NCBI GenBank assembly: GCA_029256185.1
Contig: JAQSYI010000033.1
Location: 18,229-82,228, forward strand
Reading direction: 5' to 3'
Source: Paenibacillaceae bacterium
GTDB taxonomy: Bacteria; Bacillota; Bacilli; Paenibacillales; NBRC-103111
DNA: 64,000 nucleotides
Positions 53,801-62,732 of the stretch are shown piece after piece (position 1 is the stretch's first letter; the number at the start of each line of letters is the position of its first letter). The notes below the pieces were generated by a model. It did no database searches. It was not told the origin of the DNA and saw only the letters and a list, made by a program, of their open reading frames with translations. Made by a program: the position numbers and the translations under genes.

Positions 53801-55158
53801 CGGAAGCGGTAGATGCTCTGCTTCACATCGCCCACCATGAACCGGTTCCCCGGCTCTTGCCGCGAGATCAGCGCCACAATGGTTTCCTGGACCAGATTGG
53901 TATCCTGGTACTCATCCAGCATGATCTCAATGAACTGCTCCCGGTAGGCCAGTGCGGCGGCGGTAGGCACCAGCCCTCCATCCCCGTCCCCCGCGCTTCC
54001 AAGGATATCCAAGCACATATGCTCCAGATCGGTGAAATCCAGCAGGCCCTTCTCCCGTTTGGCCAGCCGGTAGCGCTCGGCGAACTCCTCCGTGAGCTTC
54101 GTCAGCTCCTTCATCAAGGGCGTCATCTGCCGAAGCTCGGCAAAATATTCCTCCGGTGTCCGCACAAACAGCTCCTCCCGGAGCCGGCCCAGCTTGTCCT
54201 TGGCATCCGTACGCAGCTGCTTGACCTGCTCTTGAAGCTCAGGATCGCAGCTATCCTTCTTGCAGGGCTTCAGCTTGCCGAAGGCGGCAGTCTGGAACGC
54301 CTCATGCAGCGCCGTCCAGCCCTCTGCCGCAGCGGCCTCCAAATAACGGAGCAGGGCCAGTTCATCCTCCAATGTGCTTATGTAAGGCGCAGGTCCGCCA
54401 GGGGCTTCAGACAGCTGCAAGCCTTCGGCAAGCAGGGCGGCCGCCCCGCCAAGCTCCAGCCGCACATCCTTAAGCAGAGAGCCGAACCACGGCTGGTCCG
54501 CTGAAGCCTCTTCGTACATGGCGGCCATCCGGTTCAGCCAACGCTCCGGAAAAGGATGACTCCGCGACGCCTCGTACAGCCGTTCCACCAACATCAGCAG
54601 CGGAGCATCGCTCCGGTCCCCGCCGAACCAGTCGGCAAGCTGCCAGAAGGGATGGTCCTCCGGCGATTCTCCGTACCGCTCCTCGAACAGCGCCTCCAGC
54701 TCCTCCTGGCGGAGCAGCGCCGCTTCCGTATCATCGGCTACCCGGAATCCCGGGTCCAGATCGATCAGATGAAAGTAACGCCGGATCACCTCCGTGCAGA
54801 AGGAATGGAGCGTAGTGATGGAGGCCCGGTTCAGAAGCGCCAGCTGCTTGCGCAGATGGTCCGAATCCGGCTTTTGGTACAATGCATCCTCCAGCGCCTC
54901 CCCGATCCTGTGCCGCATCTCCGAGGCGGCCGCCTTGGTGAAGGTAGCCACCAGCAACCGGTCCACGTCCACCGGATCGGAATCGTCGGAGACGCGCCGG
55001 ATAATCCGCTCCACCAGCACCGCCGTCTTGCCTGAGCCGGCGGCGGCGGCTACCAGCAGATTCCGGTCCCGCCGCACAATTGCGCGCCACTGCCCATCGG
55101 TCCACCGGCTTCCTTCCGGCCGGGCGGGGATCTCATCTTGCAGCAAATTGCCGTTCAT
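50875..55158 (-). CDS. addA: AddA helicase-nuclease subunit
   Basis: 1427 residues from ATG 55158 (AAGGGGG eight bases before). UvrD-type helicase motifs: Q-motif WTDGQWRAIV, Walker A AAAGSGKTAVLVERI, ATFTKAAASEMR, and DEYQDTNLVQETI. The PD-(D/E)XK nuclease at the end has VLLDYKTDR. With AddB it resects double-strand breaks to Chi-type sites. It is longer than the usual 1200-1250 residues because of two low-complexity insertions, about 466-538 (Gly/Ser then Ala/Gly/Glu, with GAGHKGA twice) and about 589-678 (Gly/Glu-rich). Confidence 0.97.
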   Translation of the reverse strand: MNGNLLQDEIPARPEGSRWTDGQWRAIVRRDRNLLVAAAAGSGKTAVLVERIIRRVSDDSDPVDVDRLLVATFTKAAASEMRHRIGEALEDALYQKPDSDHLRKQLALLNRASITTLHSFCTEVIRRYFHLIDLDPGFRVADDTEAALLRQEELEALFEERYGESPEDHPFWQLADWFGGDRSDAPLLMLVERLYEASRSHPFPERWLNRMAAMYEEASADQPWFGSLLKDVRLELGGAAALLAEGLQLSEAPGGPAPYISTLEDELALLRYLEAAAAEGWTALHEAFQTAAFGKLKPCKKDSCDPELQEQVKQLRTDAKDKLGRLREELFVRTPEEYFAELRQMTPLMKELTKLTEEFAERYRLAKREKGLLDFTDLEHMCLDILGSAGDGDGGLVPTAAALAYREQFIEIMLDEYQDTNLVQETIVALISRQEPGNRFMVGDVKQSIYRFRLAEPGLFLEKYARYGSGSGSSSNSGNGVQLAGQGQPRDAEQAGAERAGAGHKGAGWTDVGPTGAGHKGAEPIEAEPARAEGPGGASADGERIDLAMNFRSRRQVVDGVNDLFRRVMRQSVGELDYDRDAELVCGARFPGMEEAGGRSGQEDRVGTGGGAPSPDYSAELVLVDKGDSGRRSPSEAVEGEYSPDDDSTAESGEAGGIGGGEGAAEEEAAELAAAQLEARYIGRRIRTMMGLDGDAPFPVAEKNGGQRPAQFRDFVILLRATRNWAPVLIEELNQLGIPAYADIQTGYFAATEVETVLSLLKVIDNPRQDIPLAAVLRSPLVGLSAEELARVRVADRKGDYYAALQAWISQTGEGLRAAAASPGITASGIILPYPVQMQPGWGETAAGAEEEAQSQLALAHKLLGFVRRLERWRREARQGSLSELIWDIYRETGYFDYVGGLAGGSQRQANLRALYDRSRQYEATSFRGLFRFLRFVERMREGGGDLGTARALSEQEDVVRIMSIHKSKGLEFPVVFVAGTNKLFNLTDLNGSFLIHKELGFGARYTDTALRAVYPTLPQLAIRRRMRLETLAEEMRVLYVALTRAKEKLILTGTVPSLASRLAVWFRASGGEGAVLPDYQLAGARAYLDWVMPAVLQHPEAAARIRARVESPPDSPGESGSGYFAGASLCPWQVSVVRAGSLASVQTAAFSEQGADSAEVIEAVRHLAPVVTEPSGLAERLKRQLEWEYPYGGASAMLTKTSVSELKRLDANKVLRISDADFAWEAPILPVYGNASGSSPLYRLPRFRRTRKLTPAESGTIYHTVMQHTPAGKELDEGAIRELMDSLAERRILSREELEYVDAGVIAAFYATDIGRRLASATQVRRELPFSFGLRAGEVYPDCGEAAAHELLLVQGVIDCLFEDRNGKTVLLDYKTDRTAGQPVAELSRRYRLQLELYGRAVEEIWRRKVDEKIIFYFDGAQVVAM

Positions 55159-58100
55159 TGCCCGTTCCCCCTTCCTTGTCCATCCAGCCGCTCCTGCTCC
55201 AGGCAGGCGGTTTCCTCCAGGGCCAGCCATATATCGTCCTTGCCGTACATTCTCATGGAACGCTCCGCGCTGCCGGCGAGAGCCGGGTCAAACCGGCATA
55301 CCGGTTTGTACGGGCAGAAAGCGCAGGCGCTTTTCTTCCCCAGCCGGTAAGGCTCCACCGCCACATGCCCGCTGGCAATATCCGTGCCGATCTGGGTGAT
55401 GGCGCTGCGCACATGGGAGCGCAGCCGGCTCCAGCCGGCCTCTGTAGCCACAGAGGCGCTTTTGTAGAAGGAGCCGTCATTCTTCACCGAGACAGGGATC
55501 AGATCGGAATGTCCCCCTTTTTCCTTCAGAGCGCTGTCCATCAGAAACACCGTTTCGGCATCCGCAGTCACCAGCCCCTTGGTCTTAAACTGCTTGCGGA
55601 CAGCCGCTTCCGCCTGCTCCCGGGTAGGAGTGTTGCGCAGGCCGAGCAGCGGGTTGTGCACATGAAAATACAGCACTCCGGCCGGTTTGGCCGGCTCGCC
55701 CAGCCAATGGACGGAATGGGTCAGCACCACGTCCAGATAAGTAAGCATCTGCAGCGAAAGCCCGTGGTACACCTCCGGCAGCCGCAACGCCGTAGGTCCG
55801 GATTTGTAATCGATAATGCGAAGCAGCATCCCCTGGTCGCTGTATGCCCGGTCCACCCGGTCGATCCGCCCGATAAGCTCCATGGTTCGCCCGTTGGCCA
55901 GGGGCAGCACCAATGACGGCAGCTCCGCTCCCGGACCGAAGCCCACCTCCAGCCCTACAGGCACGAAAGCTCCCTTTCTGGCATGCTCGGCCAACATGAC
56001 GGAGGTTTTGCCGATGATGCCCTTCAGCTTCTGCGCCATGTAGCGGTAGCGGGGAGTGCTGGACAGAATCTCGTTTTGCAGCCGCGGAGACAGCCAGTCC
56101 ACAATCTGGTTAACCCGCAGGAAAATTTCCTCCTCCGGCAGCAATCCCCAGTCCAGCTTCTCCTCGGTCAGCTGCTTGGCGAATCCGCTTAGTGCGGCAT
56201 GGTACAGCTGCCCGATATCCGGGGCTTCCAGACGGTAGATCTTCCGTTCCCTGAGCTGCAGCCCGTGTGAAGCAAAATGCGAGAACGGACAAGCGGCGAA
56301 CCGTTCCATCCGGGAGACGCTGGCCCTCAGATTCTCTCCGTACAAAAGCAAGGAGGCGCTGTCGGATAACGGTTGTTCCCTGTTGTCGTCATACAGGGAG
56401 CGGGAGGAATTCCACAGCCGTTCCCTCCACTCCGAATGTCCCAGCAGCCAGTTATACGCCTCCAGCCAGACGGGCAAAACCGGATTGCCTTGGCGCACGT
56501 GCTTGAGCCATCCTACCAGGTGGGAAACCGCCCTGCCGGGATGAACAATGTATTCCAAGTGCTCTCTGGCCGTCATCCCGGAGACGGGCTCCGGCTGGGA
56601 CAAGATTTCCCTCGCCGTGGGGAGGAGGGACTTCACCTGCTTGATCACCTCGGAAGGCAGCAGAGACCTGCCCTCCCCGTCTGCCAAAGGGTAGCTGATC
56701 CACAGCCTTGCACTTGGAGCACACAATACCGTATAGATCAGAAATTGCTCATCCAGAAGCTTCCGACGGCTGCTGTCGGCCATGGGAATCCCCTGCTGCA
56801 GCATGAACTCCCGTTCGTTCTCGGCAATGATCCCGTCATCTTGCATCTTCTGGGGAAGAATGCCTTCGCTTGCCCCCAACACCAGCGCAACCTTCACCTG
56901 CGCCGAGCGCGTGCGGTCGATGCTGCCGATAAGCACCTGATCGATGGCGGGGGGCACCAGTGCAAGGCGCAGACCGGCAAGACCGGTATCCATCAGTTTG
57001 GCAAACAGCTCCGGCTTCACCGCTTCTTCTCCCAGAAGTCCGGCCAGCTGATCCAGCACATCCATGATCAGTTCCCAGATCTGGGAATGCTCCCTGGCTT
57101 TGGCAGGACGCCCTTCGGCAATACATTCCTCCGTCCATTTCTCCAGACGGGCGGGCGCCTGCTGCTCCTCCAGCAGCAGGAAGACCGCCTCCGCCATTTC
57201 CCGGGCTCCCCCGGCCTGCGCAAGCCGCGTCTGCAGACGCTGGAGGGGCTCCATCACCTGTGCGGCGATGCGCGCAAGCTGTCTGGATGCCGCCAGTTCC
57301 TCAGGGTCTTGCTCCTGCCAGGCAGCATCTTCTTCCAGTGATGCCGGCCGCCTCAGCTCCCAGCTCCGGGGATCGAGAAACCGCCAGCCGTGTATGCCGT
57401 ACATCAGCACATAATTCTCCAGTTCATCCCAGGCCTCCTGTGCCGGAACATCCCCTTCCCCGTTTTCCGCCGGGAGAAAAAAACCAGTTTTCACACACCG
57501 GAACACGGCCTCGTACGGCCAATTCTTGTTCACTGCCTCCAGAGCGGAGCGGATCAGCTCCACCAGGGGATGGTTCAGCACCGACCGCTTCTGGTCCATA
57601 AAATACGGAATGCCGTAATCGGTAAAAACCGTCTCCAGCAAATCTCCGTAATCCTCCACATTGCGTACGCGCAGGGCCATGTCTCTGTAACGCAAGCCTT
57701 CATCCCGCACGAGACGGAGCACCTCCCGGGCCGCCGCCTCTACCTCCGCCCTCCGGTGGACCGCCGCACAAATGGTCACACGCGGCTCTTCGCCGCTTGC
57801 CGGCTGATAGCCTTTGCGGGCCGATGAAAGGCGGTATTCATACTGCCGTTCCAGATGGGCGAGCATGGGGCTTGCCGCAAATCTGGGCGGCACCTGCTCC
57901 TTCACCATCTCGATTGCCGACTCGGGCAGGCTCCGCGTCAGGAGCGCTTCCTGAAGCTTGCGCATGGTAGTGGCGGTGGGATGAAACAGGTCCAATTCAT
58001 GGGGATGCTCCCCGGCGGCATACGGCCGGTTCAAGGTGAGCGTCAGCGTAGTTTGGCGGCAATGCTCCGCCAGCGCCTCCACAACCGCCTGCTCTTGCGG

Positions 58101-58742
58101 GGTGAATCCGTTAAACCCGTCGATCCATACCTCCGCATCCCTTAACCATCCGCAATCCCGCACCCGCTCCGACAGCAGCGTCAGGAAGCAGTCCCCGTCC
58201 AAGAAATCCCGGCTTAGCTCCTCTTCATATTCGCGGTAAACCAGCAGGATATCATGGAGCTTCCCGGCAAGCGTGCCTGCATGCTCCGGAATCTTGCCGG
58301 CGAGACGCTCCCGGTGGTCATGAAGCTCCGCCGGAGTCAGCCGGTAGCGCTGAAGCTCGCTGAACAGAGCATGCATACTGTCTACAAATCCCGGTTTCTC
58401 ATAAGCCTGCCGGAACAGGCGGAGCTTGTCATTATGCTTATGCAGAAGGCGGTGCAGCAGCATTTTTTTGCCCAGATCATCAATAGGGGTACCCGCTGTT
58501 CCGCCCGTCTCCTGCATAACCCTCCAGGCCAGACGCTGGAAGCTCAGCACCTGGGCCCGCAGCAAGCCGTGGACCCCGGGGGTGGCAACCAGAGCCAGCT
58601 CCGCCTGGAAGGTAGCCTGCTCCGGCACCACGAGCACCAGCGGATGCCCGTCCGGCTCCCGCTTCAGAAGCTCGCGGATTTCCTCTAAGCATCTGGTGCT
58701 TTTGCCGCTGCCTGCCCGTCCAATCATATAGCGAATGCCCAT
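55155..58742 (-). CDS. addB: AddB helicase-like nuclease subunit
   Basis: 1195 residues, usual length. The N-terminus has a Walker A GRAGSGKST (8-16). The C-terminal nuclease has RIIDYKSGPTAL. Four Cys that bind the structural iron-sulfur cluster are seen: one in FAACPFSHF (about 817) and three in CAFCPYKPVC (about 1140). Together with AddA it processes broken DNA ends. AAGGGGG lies eight bases before ATG 58742. Its stop overlaps the addA start by ATGA. Confidence 0.97.
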   Translation of the reverse strand: MGIRYMIGRAGSGKSTRCLEEIRELLKREPDGHPLVLVVPEQATFQAELALVATPGVHGLLRAQVLSFQRLAWRVMQETGGTAGTPIDDLGKKMLLHRLLHKHNDKLRLFRQAYEKPGFVDSMHALFSELQRYRLTPAELHDHRERLAGKIPEHAGTLAGKLHDILLVYREYEEELSRDFLDGDCFLTLLSERVRDCGWLRDAEVWIDGFNGFTPQEQAVVEALAEHCRQTTLTLTLNRPYAAGEHPHELDLFHPTATTMRKLQEALLTRSLPESAIEMVKEQVPPRFAASPMLAHLERQYEYRLSSARKGYQPASGEEPRVTICAAVHRRAEVEAAAREVLRLVRDEGLRYRDMALRVRNVEDYGDLLETVFTDYGIPYFMDQKRSVLNHPLVELIRSALEAVNKNWPYEAVFRCVKTGFFLPAENGEGDVPAQEAWDELENYVLMYGIHGWRFLDPRSWELRRPASLEEDAAWQEQDPEELAASRQLARIAAQVMEPLQRLQTRLAQAGGAREMAEAVFLLLEEQQAPARLEKWTEECIAEGRPAKAREHSQIWELIMDVLDQLAGLLGEEAVKPELFAKLMDTGLAGLRLALVPPAIDQVLIGSIDRTRSAQVKVALVLGASEGILPQKMQDDGIIAENEREFMLQQGIPMADSSRRKLLDEQFLIYTVLCAPSARLWISYPLADGEGRSLLPSEVIKQVKSLLPTAREILSQPEPVSGMTAREHLEYIVHPGRAVSHLVGWLKHVRQGNPVLPVWLEAYNWLLGHSEWRERLWNSSRSLYDDNREQPLSDSASLLLYGENLRASVSRMERFAACPFSHFASHGLQLRERKIYRLEAPDIGQLYHAALSGFAKQLTEEKLDWGLLPEEEIFLRVNQIVDWLSPRLQNEILSSTPRYRYMAQKLKGIIGKTSVMLAEHARKGAFVPVGLEVGFGPGAELPSLVLPLANGRTMELIGRIDRVDRAYSDQGMLLRIIDYKSGPTALRLPEVYHGLSLQMLTYLDVVLTHSVHWLGEPAKPAGVLYFHVHNPLLGLRNTPTREQAEAAVRKQFKTKGLVTADAETVFLMDSALKEKGGHSDLIPVSVKNDGSFYKSASVATEAGWSRLRSHVRSAITQIGTDIASGHVAVEPYRLGKKSACAFCPYKPVCRFDPALAGSAERSMRMYGKDDIWLALEETACLEQERLDGQGRGNGQ

Positions 58743-58906
58743 CCTGCGGGCCCCCTTCCGTTGCGTAAAAAACGCTATTCCTTATTGTACCACATTTAGA
58801 GAAAATGAGAACATACGTGTGGAATCCGGCAGGATATGGTAAAATGCATAGGAATAGCTTCGGGGGTTAATGCCGCTTTGGCGTGATGACTAGAGGAGGA
58901 AGCGTA

Positions 58907-59155
58907 ATGATAAAAATTAAATTTCCCAAAGAGCAGAAACAACAGGCCGTTGAAGACTGCATCCGCTATTTTGCCGAAGAGCGGGGTGAAGCATTGGGAC
59001 ATCTGGCTGCCGAACAATTGATCGATTACATGCTGGGGCTTATCGGCCCTGTTGCATACAACCAGGCTCTTGCGGATGCGCGGAGCATGATGAATGAACG
59101 GCTGCAAAGCCTGGATGACGACCTTTATTCCCTGGAGAAACGCTGGATCAGATAG
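58907..59155 (+). CDS. DUF2164 family small protein
   Basis: 82 residues from ATG 58907, with GAGGAGGA six bases upstream. The sequence IKFPKEQKQQAVEDCIRYFAEERGE followed by LIDYMLGLIGPVAYNQALADA is typical of DUF2164, a helical family of unknown role. No membrane segment. Its 3' end overlaps the convergent regulator gene by 31 bp. Confidence 0.88.
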   Translation: MIKIKFPKEQKQQAVEDCIRYFAEERGEALGHLAAEQLIDYMLGLIGPVAYNQALADARSMMNERLQSLDDDLYSLEKRWIR

Positions 59156-59970
59156 CGCATCTTCTCGTGGGTATCCGAGCCGGGAGCGGGGGTATACACA
59201 CTGCAGCGCAAATCCGTCGCCCCCTGAACCTGCAGGCTGGTTAGCTCAAAGAGCATCCTCCCCGCCCTGGAATGGCGGAATTCCAGGCTTACCTTGGGTG
59301 CGGAGTTCACATCGTATTCCCGCCACATGGCCTCGAACTCCCGGTTCTCCGAGCAGAGGCTGTCCACGAAATTTTTATACCAGGGATCCCCCATGTACTT
59401 GCCGTAATAAGCGCGGAACATGGAGAGAAAGCCCCTGGTGAAATCCTCCCAGTTCACTGCCAGAGCCTTGAATTCCTTGCGCATAAACAACAGCCCGATC
59501 ATATTGCGTTCCTCCAGCGGCACTTGGGCAAAATCCATGAACACAGCCGCTGCTGCCCGGTTCCAGCCCACAATCTGGCAGCGGCGGTCGGAGACCAGCA
59601 CCGGATAGTGAGTCAGTTGGCTGATGATGACCGTCAGAGCATCGCCGATTCCCGGCTCCTCCTCCACCTGTGCTGTTTCGCCGTGGGCGTTGGCAAGCTG
59701 GAGCATGTAGCGCTTCTCCTCATCATTTAGCTGCAAGGCATAAGCAATCCGCTCCAGCACCTGATCCGACATTCTAATGTCCCTTCCCTGCTCCAGCCAG
59801 GTATACCAGGTTGTGCTGACCCCGGCGATCTGGGCCACCTCCTCCCGGCGCAGTCCCGGAGTTCTCCTTCTCGTCCCGGCGGGAAGCCCCACCGCCTTCG
59901 GCTGCAGCTTGGCTCGATGCACCTTCAGAAAATCCGACAAGGCTGCAAGACGCACATCATCCGCTCCCAT
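59125..59970 (-). CDS. XRE-type regulator with MmyB-like sensor domain
   Basis: 281 residues. The N-terminal helix-turn-helix (about 28-85) has RTPGLRREEVAQIAGVSTTWYTWLEQGR, the MmyB/XRE signature. Residues about 105-280 form the MmyB PAS-like ligand domain (VLVSDRRCQIVGWNRAAAAVF, then FELTSLQVQGATDLRCSVYTP). In Streptomyces and relatives such domains bind fatty-acid-like ligands. It is divergent from the FabF-like gene, with a pair of repeated sequences between them, so it probably controls that gene and itself. Confidence 0.9.
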   Translation of the reverse strand: MGADDVRLAALSDFLKVHRAKLQPKAVGLPAGTRRRTPGLRREEVAQIAGVSTTWYTWLEQGRDIRMSDQVLERIAYALQLNDEEKRYMLQLANAHGETAQVEEEPGIGDALTVIISQLTHYPVLVSDRRCQIVGWNRAAAAVFMDFAQVPLEERNMIGLLFMRKEFKALAVNWEDFTRGFLSMFRAYYGKYMGDPWYKNFVDSLCSENREFEAMWREYDVNSAPKVSLEFRHSRAGRMLFELTSLQVQGATDLRCSVYTPAPGSDTHEKMRYLIQRFSRE

Positions 59971-60110
59971 AGCAAGACCATCTCCTTTCTGTTTCCTGAT
60001 TATCCGCTCCCTCTCTGCCGGAGAAACCTGCTAGGGAGAGCAAGCTCAGGCATTCGCCGCCCAAACCCGGCTGTTCGCCTCTTTTGCGGCAATGGGATTA
60101 TGTATTAGTT

Positions 60111-60152
60111 ATTATACCAGGATAAACCCTAACTTGTAATAGGATAAAACCT
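60111..60152 (-). promoter_or_regulatory. Regulator promoter and paired operator candidates
   Basis: AGGATAAACCCT (60119-60130) and AGGATAAAACCT (60141-60152) are repeated exactly 22 bp apart, two turns of the helix. On the minus strand -35 TTACAA (60134-60139) and -10 TATAAT (60111-60116) with 17-base spacing would start the regulator mRNA; the first repeat sits inside that spacer. Confidence 0.6.
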
Positions 60153-60222
60153 GTGCCAAGATACAATCAGAGTTGTTCAAAAATTGGCAGACGGCCTGGC
60201 GGCCGGTCAGGAGGTTAGCGAT

Positions 60223-61479
60223 ATGGGAAGGGTTGTTATTACGGGAATGGGCGTTATCACGCCGTTAGGCCAAGATCCGGAAACATTGTGGCGCAATATC
60301 GCGGCGGGAAAATCGGGAATTACTGCATGGCAGGAGATGGAGCATACCGCCCACAAAACCAAAATTGCCGGTATTGTCCGCGGCTTTGATCCTGTTTTTG
60401 CAGTTGGTGCGAAGGAAGCCCGCCGGATGGACCGCTTCTGCCAGTTTGCCGTTGCCGCCTCCCGTCAGGCCTGGCTGGATGCGGGACTGCCGGCGGAACC
60501 CGACGGGAGCGTGGATCTGGAGCGCACCGGCGTCTACATCGGCTCGGGAGTCGGTGGCATCTCCACCTTTGCGGAGAATCAGAATGTGCTGACCGGGCGG
60601 GGTCCGGGACGCGTCAGCCCTGCGGTGGTGCCGATGATGATCGCCAATATGGCCGCCGCCCAGGTGAGCATCATGCTGGGGGCGCTGGGTCCTGCGATGG
60701 CGCCGGTCACGGCCTGCTCCATCGGCAACACGGCGATTGGCGAAGCCTTCAAGCTGATTCAGCGGGGCAGCGCCGATCTGGTGGTGGCAGGCGGCAGTGA
60801 AGCTGCGCTCTCCGAGCTGGCGCTGGCCGGGTTCGGCAACGCCGCCGCCTTGTCCCGGCGCAACGCGGAGCCGGAGCGGGCCAGCAGGCCTTTCGCCGCC
60901 AGCCGGGACGGGTTCGTGATGTCGGAGGGAGCAGGGATTGTGGTGGTGGAGGATCTGGAGCATGCTCTCCGGCGCGGGGCGCGGATTCATGCGGAGATCA
61001 TCGGCTACGGGGCAACGTCGGATGCTTATCATATGGTGGCGCCCGATCCGGATGGGAACGGCGCATTCCGCGCCATGAAGCTGGCCGTCGCCGACGCGGG
61101 GCTTACGCCCCGGGACATCGACATCATCAGCGCCCATGCCACGGGCACCGAGCTGGGGGACGCCGCCGAGGCTGCAGCCGTCAAGCGTTTGTTCGGCGGC
61201 GGAGCAGGCCGCATCCTGGTAACCGCAAGCAAATCCGCTCTGGGACATATGCTGGGAGCGGCAGGGGGAGTGGAGGCGGTGGTGCTGATCAAGGCTTTGC
61301 AAGAGGGCATTGCCCCGCCTACTATCAATCAAGATGAAGGAGGGACGGACCCGGACATCGGCCTGGACTTGGTGCCCAACACCGCCCGCTCTGCCCCCTG
61401 GCTGCGCATCGGACTGTCCAACTCCTTCGGCTTCGGCGGGCATAACGCGGTCATTGTGCTGCGGAAATACGAGGACTAA
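60223..61479 (+). CDS. Beta-ketoacyl-ACP synthase II (FabF-like)
   Basis: 418 residues from ATG 60223, eight bases after AGGAGG. The thiolase fold and catalytic triad are complete: Cys in VTACSIGNTAIGEA (about 165), His in SAHATGTELGD (about 305) and His in KSALGHMLGAAGG (about 342). It should condense malonyl-ACP with an acyl chain. It is alone, with no fabD, fabG or acpP nearby, so it is probably a secondary or conditional FabF. The GC content is higher than that of its neighbours. It is divergent from an MmyB-type regulator. Confidence 0.94.
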   Translation: MGRVVITGMGVITPLGQDPETLWRNIAAGKSGITAWQEMEHTAHKTKIAGIVRGFDPVFAVGAKEARRMDRFCQFAVAASRQAWLDAGLPAEPDGSVDLERTGVYIGSGVGGISTFAENQNVLTGRGPGRVSPAVVPMMIANMAAAQVSIMLGALGPAMAPVTACSIGNTAIGEAFKLIQRGSADLVVAGGSEAALSELALAGFGNAAALSRRNAEPERASRPFAASRDGFVMSEGAGIVVVEDLEHALRRGARIHAEIIGYGATSDAYHMVAPDPDGNGAFRAMKLAVADAGLTPRDIDIISAHATGTELGDAAEAAAVKRLFGGGAGRILVTASKSALGHMLGAAGGVEAVVLIKALQEGIAPPTINQDEGGTDPDIGLDLVPNTARSAPWLRIGLSNSFGFGGHNAVIVLRKYED

Positions 61480-61629
61480 CAGGCGGTCAACGCCCCTCCA
61501 TTGACTGCCCCTTCCTTCTGTGATAAAAATGAAGCCAAACCATTTCTTTTTTGCCGGTGCTGATGTTTTTGCCGATGTCGGATTATTCGGCCGGAACTTC
61601 TCTGCAATAGAGAGAAAGGGCGGAAGTTT

Positions 61630-62358
61630 GTGAAAATTCATTATTTGCAGCATATGGAGTTTGACGGACCAGGAGGGATCGGCGCCTGGGCCGGGAGCAA
61701 AGGACATCCCATAGACGGCACACATCTGTGGGCGAACGAGGCGCTGCCGGAGCCGGAGCAGTTCGACCTGCTGGTGATCCTGGGCGGTTCCATGAGCGTC
61801 TATGATACGCTGGAATATCCCTGGCTCTCGGCGGAAAAGCGGCTGATAGGAGAAGCGGTCACAAAAGGCAGGCTGGTGCTGGGGCTCTGTCTGGGCGCAC
61901 AACTGCTGGCAGACGTTGTGGGAGGCAGAGTTCAGCGCAATGCCTTCCGGGAAATCGGCTGGCATACTGTCTATTTTCATCATGCGGATGCGGCCTGCAG
62001 CCTGTTCGGCTCCCTGCCCGGGCCGGTGAAGCTGCTGCATTGGCACGGGGACACCTTCGCCGGCCTTCCGGAGGAGGCTGTACTGTTTGCGTCCAGCGAG
62101 GGCTGCCCCAACCAGGGCTTCATGTACCGGAACCGCGCGGTGGGGCTCCAGTTCCACCTGGAAGCGGACGAACAGAGCCTGACCGCCCTCGTCGATTGCT
62201 GCGGGGCAGGTCTCACGGCAGACAAGTATGTGCAGACTCCCGAACAAATCCTCGCCGGAGCAGACCATTTGGCCGGGAGCACCCGACTGCTCTTCTCTCT
62301 GCTGGACAGGCTCGAAGCGATCTGGCGGTTGCACCTCAGCAACCATCGGATCCCTTGA
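61630..62358 (+). CDS. Class I glutamine amidotransferase-like protein
   Basis: 242 residues from GTG 61630 (AAAGGGCGG upstream). GATase motifs: nucleophile elbow GLCLGAQLLADVVG with the Cys at about 97, oxyanion region ILGGSMSVYD, and His/Glu pair QFHLEADEQ. Proteins like this are GMP-synthase-type amidotransferase relatives of unknown substrate. It lies 150 bp after the FabF-like gene. Confidence 0.92.
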   Translation: MKIHYLQHMEFDGPGGIGAWAGSKGHPIDGTHLWANEALPEPEQFDLLVILGGSMSVYDTLEYPWLSAEKRLIGEAVTKGRLVLGLCLGAQLLADVVGGRVQRNAFREIGWHTVYFHHADAACSLFGSLPGPVKLLHWHGDTFAGLPEEAVLFASSEGCPNQGFMYRNRAVGLQFHLEADEQSLTALVDCCGAGLTADKYVQTPEQILAGADHLAGSTRLLFSLLDRLEAIWRLHLSNHRIP

Positions 62359-62401
62359 CAAAACCGAAACCTGTGTTATCCTTCAGAATAGTGATGTCCC
62401 G

Positions 62402-62517
62402 GGGCCCGTCTGCACAATAATCGCGACTGGAGTTCGTCTGCATAATGCCCATGCCTGACAGTTCTTCTGCATAGTGCCCATGCCTGACAGTTCGTCTTCA
62501 CAGTAACCGCGCCCGGC
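62402..62517. repeat. Four tandem 29-bp repeats
   Basis: Units start at 62402, 62431, 62460 and 62489. The consensus starts AGTTCGTCTGCATAATGCC and ends CATGCCTGAC; the middle two are 27/29 identical, the outer two diverged. They are contiguous, without spacers. Confidence 0.85.
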
Positions 62518-62572
62518 AGCACCTATGTACCGACATTCCCGAGATCCTACTGCAACTTCCACCGCCTAACCC

Positions 62573-62605
62573 AACACGAAGACCCATTGGTCTTCGTGTT
62601 TATTT
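62573..62605 (+). terminator. Rho-independent terminator
   Basis: AACACGAAGACC (62573-62584) pairs perfectly with GGTCTTCGTGTT (62589-62600), loop CATT, followed by TATTTCTGTTT. It ends the amidotransferase transcript. Confidence 0.85.
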
Positions 62606-62732
62606 CTGTTTCCCAAAAGCTTCAAATTCACTGTAGTTCTCTTGTTTGCCGCCAACTCAACCGGCTTTTTTGTGCCTCCATGCCCAGTTTGTTTTTCACC
62701 CCGTATTTCATATCAAAAATAAAGGAGTCTCC

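Noticed and set aside
51862..54504. Plus-strand open frame of 880 codons
   Set aside because: Antisense to addA; no start signal and low-complexity product.
60223..62358. Biosynthetic gene cluster
   Set aside because: Only one ketosynthase and one amidotransferase-like gene; no acyl carrier protein, reductase, NRPS or PKS modules are present.
60265..62361. Minus-strand open frame of 698 codons
   Set aside because: Spans the opposite strand of both the FabF-like and the amidotransferase genes, which have intact active-site motifs.
62402..62517. CRISPR array
   Set aside because: Repeats of 29 bp are directly adjacent with no unique spacers and no cas genes are near.
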